A program made the position numbers and the translations under genes. Under the pieces are notes generated by a model. It saw only the letters and a program-made list of their open reading frames with translations. It searched no databases and was not told the DNA's origin. From Sclerodactyla briareus (lineage: Eukaryota > Echinodermata > Holothuroidea > Dendrochirotida > Sclerodactylidae): a DNA stretch of 64,000 nucleotides. The stretch spans positions 124,001 to 188,000 of the forward strand of contig JAODTK010001943.1 in assembly GCA_026419785.1 (NCBI GenBank), given 5' to 3'. Shown piece after piece: positions 58,139 through 64,000 of this stretch. Positions within the stretch are counted from its first letter, which is position 1, and each line of letters starts with the position of its first letter.

Positions 58139-59330
58139 TCACTCCTGCCCCATGTGAACCAGGGTTAATATTATCCCCCGGCCAATGGGTGATGACGATG
58201 TATGGGAATTTAGTATGTTTGCGGGCAAACCAGACAAATGTGCGAGTCCTTTCAGCCTGCAATCCTTTGCCCTGTGCCCAACCTTCAAGCAATTGAAACA
58301 AAAGTTATTTTCAACTGCAAACAGTAACTTATCCTGAGGAATCATTTCTTTAAAATCTACAAACCAAATAGTGTGGTATGGTTAGCCCCTTTGCATTTTA
58401 GGGCAACTTCTCACCGCGTATCCTATGCAGACACACTGAAAGGCAAACCCTTTACTTCGATTACGGATTGAACCCAATCTTGCCCAAACATGCGCCATTG
58501 ATATATCCTCGCCTTGGGTGCTAGCCTCCAATAATGGGTCGTTCGCCTCTTCGGCTGCGTCCAGTGATGAATTCCAACAAAATCAATTATGGAGGTGCCG
58601 ACCACGTTCTTTATGACATTTCTTACTTCTGAGCAACTGGGTCTCAGGAAAACAGGAAGTCGTTAAGCAATGGCTAATAGCACCCGCGGTTATTCAGCTC
58701 ATTTACATGGCCATTGCTCTCAAGGTCCTCCTCACAGCCTTCCATTCATCCAAATTCTTAGTGCCTTGATTTCCCCAGCAGCAAGGCTTCCCCCAGTGGT
58801 AACTTTCTCTACCCATGCCTCTGCTATTAGGTTTTCATTCCCAAACCTCTCCTTAGCCAAACCAGGGCCCTGGTATACCATGTGATGGCTCATCACCAGA
58901 CAACATTGAAGTACCCTCGCCGCTCGGCCCTTGCAACATTGTAGAAATATAGTTAACTTTGCATTATCACTCAAATGTTGTGCAATGCTGTTTGAAAAAA
59001 GCATAAAACCCAATACTGTAATGGGTCATCCTCATATGTTCATGAGATATCGCTTTCGGGAGATGCAAGGCCTCCAAAATCTGTGCTGGTGTGTTGCCCA
59101 CCGTATCGAAAATTCTCCACTGAAGGCTGAGCTTGTTTGGATTCCATTCTTTCGCTCTGGCTTTAGAGCTGGTTCTAATCTCTATCTGGTGCCGTTGGGT
59201 TGTGTTCTCCCGAGTCCGGCCTGCGATTTTGCATAACGGCTTCTCGGATGTTGCCATAGCGATTTGCCTTGTTTTTCCAAAATTTTGGGAAAAAAAAGCT
59301 CTTACTTCTCGAGCCGTTAGCTCATTCAAG
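58139..59330 (-). pseudogene. BEL/Pao Gag with CCHC zinc knuckle
   Basis: The minus-strand frame 59,329-58,967 is basic (AFFSQNFGKTRQIAMATSEK...). It ends with AQILEALHLPKAIS, then a shift to 58,967-58,732 with CKGRAARVLQCCL. The 58,345-58,139 frame holds CFNCLKVGHRAKDC, a CX2CX4HX4C knuckle typical of Gag nucleic-acid binding. The order (basic N-terminus, helical core, knuckle) suits a BEL/Pao Gag. Several frame changes break it. Confidence 0.75.
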
Positions 59331-59856
59331 CTCTTTCCTCTATTCTGGTAGCAGACTTCGCCTCTAGGGAAGCCTTAAGAGCAGCGATGCGTGTTCGAGT
59401 GCTTGATGTGGTACAAGGCCAGACCCATAGTTTAGCTGATGGAGTTCTGGTGTCGTGGCAACGTGACTGCGATGTGCCCCAGTTCTACTGACAGAGTCCT
59501 CGGGGTTGTATGTCATCATCTTCTTGGTGAGACTTCAGGTATGCTCAATTTCTTTGGTTGACTTCCCTTGTAGTCTGCTCTGTTCGTGTGAATAGGAACT
59601 CTGCCTCTTCTTTGTCTTCCTCATCGTCAGCTACGTAGGTATGTGCTCTGTTGTAGTTCTTGCACTCTTCCCATGGATCGTCCAGACTGGCATGCTTCTC
59701 AGAGGACTTCTCAGCATCATCATGGCTTATTAAGCGCTAGCTCACTTCGTTGCAGGTTCCTGGTAACAAAGCCATCGCTGTGGACCTTGCCTTTTTGACA
59801 CTTCAATAGTCCTCATGATATTATGTGGCGACGACTGCAGGTATCGACAATTAACT

Positions 59857-59880
59857 TTATGCCACTGTTATCGAACTTTA
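59857..59880 (-). other. Possible primer-binding region
   Basis: On the minus strand ATAACAGTGGCATAAA lies 8-23 nt inside the 5' LTR and contains TGG, as a tRNA primer site would. The same 16 nt recur at 62,518-62,533. Which tRNA would pair is not known to me. Confidence 0.3.
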
Positions 59881-60788
59881 TGTGGTGTGTCGCAATTGCT
59901 CTTAGGCCCGAGACGACTAACGGAGACGCGATGAAACACATCTGACGTAAAAATGACAAAACCGTGAATATACGGTTGACTGAAGAGGGTTCGAATTTGT
60001 AATTTGAAAGAAGAAAACAATTAATCCCGACGGAGCATTTATCAACAATTGAATAATGACAAGTACAATGCATGGAGTGTGAAATTATACATTAACTGTC
60101 AAGGTGATCCCTAAATACATGAGGCTGCAGCTTAAAAAACTATATTTCAATTGATACCCTGACCGGGGAATACCCTTCTTTCTACAAAAGGATGTAACGT
60201 CTGTGTTAATCAATCAACAATCAGCGAGAACAGTACTCCCCAGGCAATGTTGGGCGGAATCGTACTAACGCAGCTCATGTACATTCTTGATAATTAATTA
60301 AAACCATGTTCAAACCCTTATAAATACAACAAAAAACCATATGTGAAGGCATGAGTTCTTCCAGTTGTGTATATCAATCATAAATTAATTGTCATAACAC
60401 CTAGGTTTAATTAGGAACAAATAAACATAACATATTGGACCGATCATTCTGACCATCCGCATTACCAAACCTTCTAAAGTTAAGATCCTGCATACACAAC
60501 TTCAACAAATTTGTACGTAGGCACCCAAACTTATTGCGATGCTTACAAATAAGCTTTAAACGCTTCACAACCTTCCAAGTGACAGGATCTCACTGAAATA
60601 AGTCATAAATCGTACACATGTATCGATCAGGTAAGTGGAGGGGCAAAGAAGACAATAGTTTTCATCAATAATTACAACATTGGGGACTCTAAAACTTGGG
60701 CTTGTCAGCTTCAGGACGCTGGGTCCACAAAAATAAGGACACAAATTGCAATAGCGCCATCAATTTTAGAAAGTTTGTTCTGCCAGAA
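59881..60788 (-). repeat. BEL/Pao LTR (5' LTR of the minus-strand element)
   Basis: This is the partner of 55,235-56,024 in the same orientation. It is about 120 nt longer because of a segment near 60,410-60,530 (ATTGGACCGATCATTC...) that is absent or reduced in the other LTR. Its right end (GAAAGTTTGTTCTGCCA) breaks where tandem-unit sequence begins. Confidence 0.75.
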
Positions 60789-61250
60789 CGGGGGGAGGGG
60801 GGGGCCGGGTGGGTCGGGGCAGTAGGTTCTTTCCCTCGGATCCCTCGGCAGGGGCCGACCATCTGCACGGGGGAGAGGGCGATCGCATTAATTCCCATTT
60901 GCGATCTAAGTGAAATGCAAATACGAGCGGATTAAAATGACGAATAAAACTCTAGTTGGACGTTTGAATTTCATTTCTGAACATTTAAAACAAGTTGCAC
61001 GTTAGCGACTTTTTTTCTCCAATTAATTCATGTTGAGCGTGAAGGCTGTCATGGTCAATATCTGACGGGAATGGTATTTTCGAATAGGTGCCTTGTTGTA
61101 CATAATGGATGTGCAATAGGGATTGAATAACTGAATATCTAACTCGATGAATGATTATTCTTTCATTATGTTGCCCCACATCGCATCTGAAACTTGCTAT
61201 AGTCAATACATTTAAAACACCCCAACATCAACGATGAACTTCATTCCAGG
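60789..61250 (+). repeat. Second tandem unit, right half
   Basis: This is the homologue of 54396-54820: CTCGGATCCCTCGGCAGGGG, CATCTGCACGGG, GTTGGACGTTTGAATTTC and GTTAGCGACTTTTTTTC. It completes the unit interrupted by the BEL/Pao element. Confidence 0.65.
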
Positions 61251-61578
61251 TGTGTTCTGTTATATGTATATGTATGAATATGTTTTTATACCTAGCGCGA
61301 TGACACAAATACTACCCACAAATAAAATCACACATAGGGTTACCGTCTCTGTGAAAACGAGGCCCTTAATGGTTACGTTGATTAGTTACCCTATTCAAGG
61401 GAAATAATAAAAAATCCGGTTCTCGTGGAAACTAGACTATTATCATAACACAAAAATGAAAAGAAACAAAATTATCAGGGGGCAACGCCAGTTTTCAGAA
61501 TAGTTATTTCAAAATAAGTCAGTATGTGATGATACTGTTAAATTTGATATTAGAGGCTCAGAACGTCTTTGAGAGTTT
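61251..61578. other. Unassigned sequence
   Basis: Nothing recognisable was seen. Confidence 0.3.
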
Positions 61579-61776
61579 TTGGAACGTGGAGTACTCTTAT
61601 TCTGGGTTAAAAGTTTATATAGAGAAAGGACAAATGATGCTTGGATAGAAGTAAAAGAAACAGTCAAACAATTTTACAGATTGGGAATTAAATTGGGTGG
61701 GGGAATTGCGTATCCTTATTGGACTATCTTCAATATGATTTGGCGGTATGGCTCAGCCGTAAAAAACAGTAAGTAA
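61579..61776 (+). CDS. Small unrecognised frame ending at a splice-like site
   Basis: There are 65 codons (MERGVLLFWVKSLYRERTND...), with text of balanced composition. The 3' end AAAACAGTAAGTAAGG contains GTAAGT at 61,769, so the reading frame could end in a spliced exon rather than at the TAA. I recognise no family. Confidence 0.25.
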   Translation: MERGVLLFWVKSLYRERTNDAWIEVKETVKQFYRLGIKLGGGIAYPYWTIFNMIWRYGSAVKNSK

Positions 61777-62065
61777 GGCACGTTGTGCTATAACAGAGAT
61801 TAATAACACTGGCCAGAACGGCAAAGTCTGCTATGGGAGGCTAAATATGTGAAATCATTATTTAATTCCGATTACGTATTAGAACTCATCCCCATACTGA
61901 TGCAAGTTGTACTGAGTTCCAGGAAATTATTCCATTTTATTTGGGAAATAAAACGGATCAGGTCACACGGAATCAATTGTGAATTCTTATGAGAATGGAG
62001 AGGTATTAGGCCATGGTGACGTTGTTCTTCCATTGATGCATCAAGGTTTCTGGGATTTGGAGGCT
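61777..62065. other. Unassigned sequence
   Basis: Nothing recognisable was seen. Confidence 0.3.
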
Positions 62066-62345
62066 TTATATAGCACAGATGCCCTGGGCATCATTTATTT
62101 TGTTGATGTATAAGGCAGATAGCCAGTGGGTCAAATCTTCAATCAAAGTTTGTAGCCAGATAGCGGAATTGTAAAGGGATTGGGTATTAGCTACTAACCA
62201 TTTGGCATGAGTATTTTTTGCTTGGATTAAACTACCATAATATTGTCGTTGGGATATGTTAATGAGGTGACTTCTTAAGTCAAATAAGTTTGAAAATGAT
62301 ATTTCAAATAGGGTGGACATCCGATTAGTATTCCCATTCTAAAAA
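62066..62345 (-). CDS. Small unrecognised frame after an acceptor-like site
   Basis: On the minus strand CCTTGTTTTTTAG (to about 62,341) looks like a splice acceptor. It is followed by an open frame with an ATG at 62,320 for 84 codons (MSTLFEISFSNLFDL..., ending at TAA 62,066). The peptide is amphipathic with LRSHLINISQRQYYG and KWLVANTQSLYNS, as in a helical protein. It lies about 180 nt downstream, on the same strand, of the copy of the possible primer-binding motif at 62.52 kb, so it could belong to a second LTR element. The family is unknown. Confidence 0.3.
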
Positions 62346-64000
62346 ACAAGGATTTTATTTTATGATTTATTAAAGGATAAATGCTCATTTCATTGAATAT
62401 GGTCTCCCAGCTGTGAAATCAAGTGTGAACTTCCTAACGTATTTGGGTTTACGTAAAGCCGTATTGTCTCATAATATTTATATTTCAGGGCGGCAGTCCA
62501 TGCCATAATCCAACCAATTTATGCCACTGTTATGAAAATCGATAAGGGGTGCCGGGTTGTTTCTATGCAATCTTTTAAAGGCAAAGTCGCTTCTAATGAA
62601 AAATAGAGATCAGTTGGGGTTTTGGCTCAGTCTGAGAAACCGATATGGGGGAAAACGAGGGGTCTTATTATACCCGAGTGCCTTTTCGTTTGTTCAACTG
62701 TGAAACTCAGATGGTTTCGATATAAAATTAAAAAACGGTCTAGGTAGAAGATTATTGTACCAAAATGGGGTGAAGGAAAACGATGTACATTTTGTGAAGC
62801 AGGAAAGAGAAAAAAATGTTTTTAATTATTTCGTACGTGTACGGTTGTGAGAAACTCCTTCCAAAACCTATATCTGCTTGGGTTGCACGAAAACTGTTAA
62901 TAGGTTGATGTCTTCATCGCGATATTTTATGGGTTTATAGGTGCCAGGTATGGATATCAGAGCACTGTCATATTTAAGTAGGCTATCACGTCATTTTCAT
63001 GTAGACCTAAAGGTGTGACTCCTAGCCGGTACTTAAGTTATTGGTTGTTTAGAACTAAAGGAATATTCGGTGGATTTTGGAAAAATTGACAGTGAGTGGT
63101 AGGAAAGAGGGGAATCAGCATCTGACTGGGGGCTCATTGGTTGTCACGAATAATAAGGAGAATATACATATGCCATGGATTGTTCATCGATGCGTGTTTT
63201 GTTTCTTGTTATGCTATTTATCACTTATGTGAGCAGTGATAAATGTGAAAAAAAGCACGTGACGACCAAAAATAAAAAAAATACAAGGTATGGGAAATAT
63301 ATATGAACCTGGGACCCTCAGTTAACTGAGATAATTTCGGGCTCCTGGAAAGGTTCGTACTGCATGTTATTAAGTGAAAAAAAAGGACGGTATTTAAGGA
63401 ATTGCATGCAACAATGATCTAAACACCGAGTTATTTGCAATCACTTCTGCAATATGCCGTACTTTGAACAGACTTATACCAACGTGCGACATGCTAAACA
63501 TATCTGACTAGGCCTATACTTCTAGCAAATAAACGCAATACGTTTAGCAACTTGACATTGCGTTCAGTGTTTAAGCGTTTTCAGAAGTAATGGCTAAATT
63601 ACGTTTAGTTCTTAACACTGATTTTAGGTGTTGAGTTGGTGTGGTGTCGGACCCTTATGTGTCAGGCTTGGTTGGGCTCCTATTTCCGATAAACGGTGTC
63701 GAGAGCTACCTTACATGGTGCGGTGTCGGACGCAACACCATCATACCATATACTTTTTTTAGGAGTTGTAGTTAAGTATTATTTATCAACCCAATGGTTA
63801 CTTGTTATCGCATAACATGAAACAACATATTGATTAGGCAATCTCTAGGCATAGCACTAAATTCATGAAATTTCATCTGACATGGTCAGGCTAGGGATCG
63901 AATGATGAAAACTTGTATTGCGTTCCCTTGACCAACGGTTGCTCCCGTGGTTAGCCTGAGTGATCCTCGCCGTCTATCTGAATAAACAGTACGGAGTTGA
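62346..64000. other. Unassigned AT-rich sequence
   Basis: There are no open frames of note. ATAACAGTGGCATAAA (minus, 62,518-62,533) duplicates the motif inside the BEL/Pao 5' LTR. No LTR pair could be found around it. Confidence 0.3.

Larger units (their letters stand above)
55235..60788 (-). mobile_element. Degraded BEL/Pao LTR retrotransposon
   Basis: Two LTRs flank about 3.9 kb of internal sequence read on the minus strand. Gag and protease come first (59.4-57.6 kb) and integrase last (56.9-56.2 kb). The reverse transcriptase that should lie between them is largely absent, so the internal part is shorter than in full BEL/Pao elements. All coding parts carry stops and frameshifts. The flanks are the two halves of a tandem repeat whose neighbour copy lacks the element. 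A target duplication cannot be read because both junctions fall in G runs. Confidence 0.75.

Overview
This window is eukaryotic, most likely an invertebrate animal and plausibly a marine one. It contains relics of animal-type retrotransposons (L1/Tx1-like and CR1/Jockey-like LINEs, a BEL/Pao LTR element), tRNA-derived SINEs, many non-autonomous elements with inverted ends, GATA microsatellites and an unusual number of long poly-C/poly-G runs. No operon-like structure, rRNA gene, intact tRNA gene or CRISPR array was seen. I could not recognise a single intact host protein-coding gene. I cannot name the species.

Layout. 1-10 kb: TIR-element copies at 1.36-2.03 and 2.46-3.29 kb, the first split by a SINE; an inverted pair of a GTTGATTC-repeat family at 4.26-4.80 and 8.23-8.62 kb; a GC-ended MITE at 5.59-6.11 kb; a polypyrimidine element at 6.94-7.22 kb. 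10-13 kb: short degenerate tandem units, then three ~435-bp tandem units that run into a GATA microsatellite. 13-17 kb: a CR1 3' end and otherwise unassigned sequence. 17.8-22.5 kb: a second copy of the GATA-tailed repeat whose GATA tract is split by a 0.93-kb MITE, then a six-unit array (21.1-22.4 kb) with a GC palindrome in each unit. 22.8-30 kb: CR1 pieces, a SINE with a conserved central domain, a ~147-bp array and small dispersed repeats.

30.7-38.7 kb, minus strand, is one dead L1/Tx1-type LINE read as ORF1, endonuclease and reverse transcriptase. It is interrupted twice: by a CR1-type RT fragment between ORF1 and the endonuclease, and by a 2.68-kb TIR element (31,888-34,566) that splits the RT domain. 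39-50 kb: another CR1 3' end, a cluster of small unrecognised reading frames at 41.3-43.25 kb that is the best candidate for undescribed coding sequence, several degenerate minisatellites, and a CR1 RT-to-3'-end fragment. 52.3 kb has a short minisatellite. 54.0-61.2 kb holds two tandem ~0.8-kb repeats, the second split by a degraded minus-strand BEL/Pao element with two diverged LTRs; the first repeat serves as a pre-insertion reference. 61.2-64 kb is mostly unassigned, with two short coding-like frames.

The components do not form a pathway. The region reads as old, nested transposon and satellite sequence. The autonomous families (LINE, BEL/Pao) are all disabled by stops, frameshifts and insertions; the SINEs and MITEs would have depended on enzymes encoded elsewhere. 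All family assignments come from reading translations and repeats by eye, and boundaries are approximate unless a terminal motif is given.
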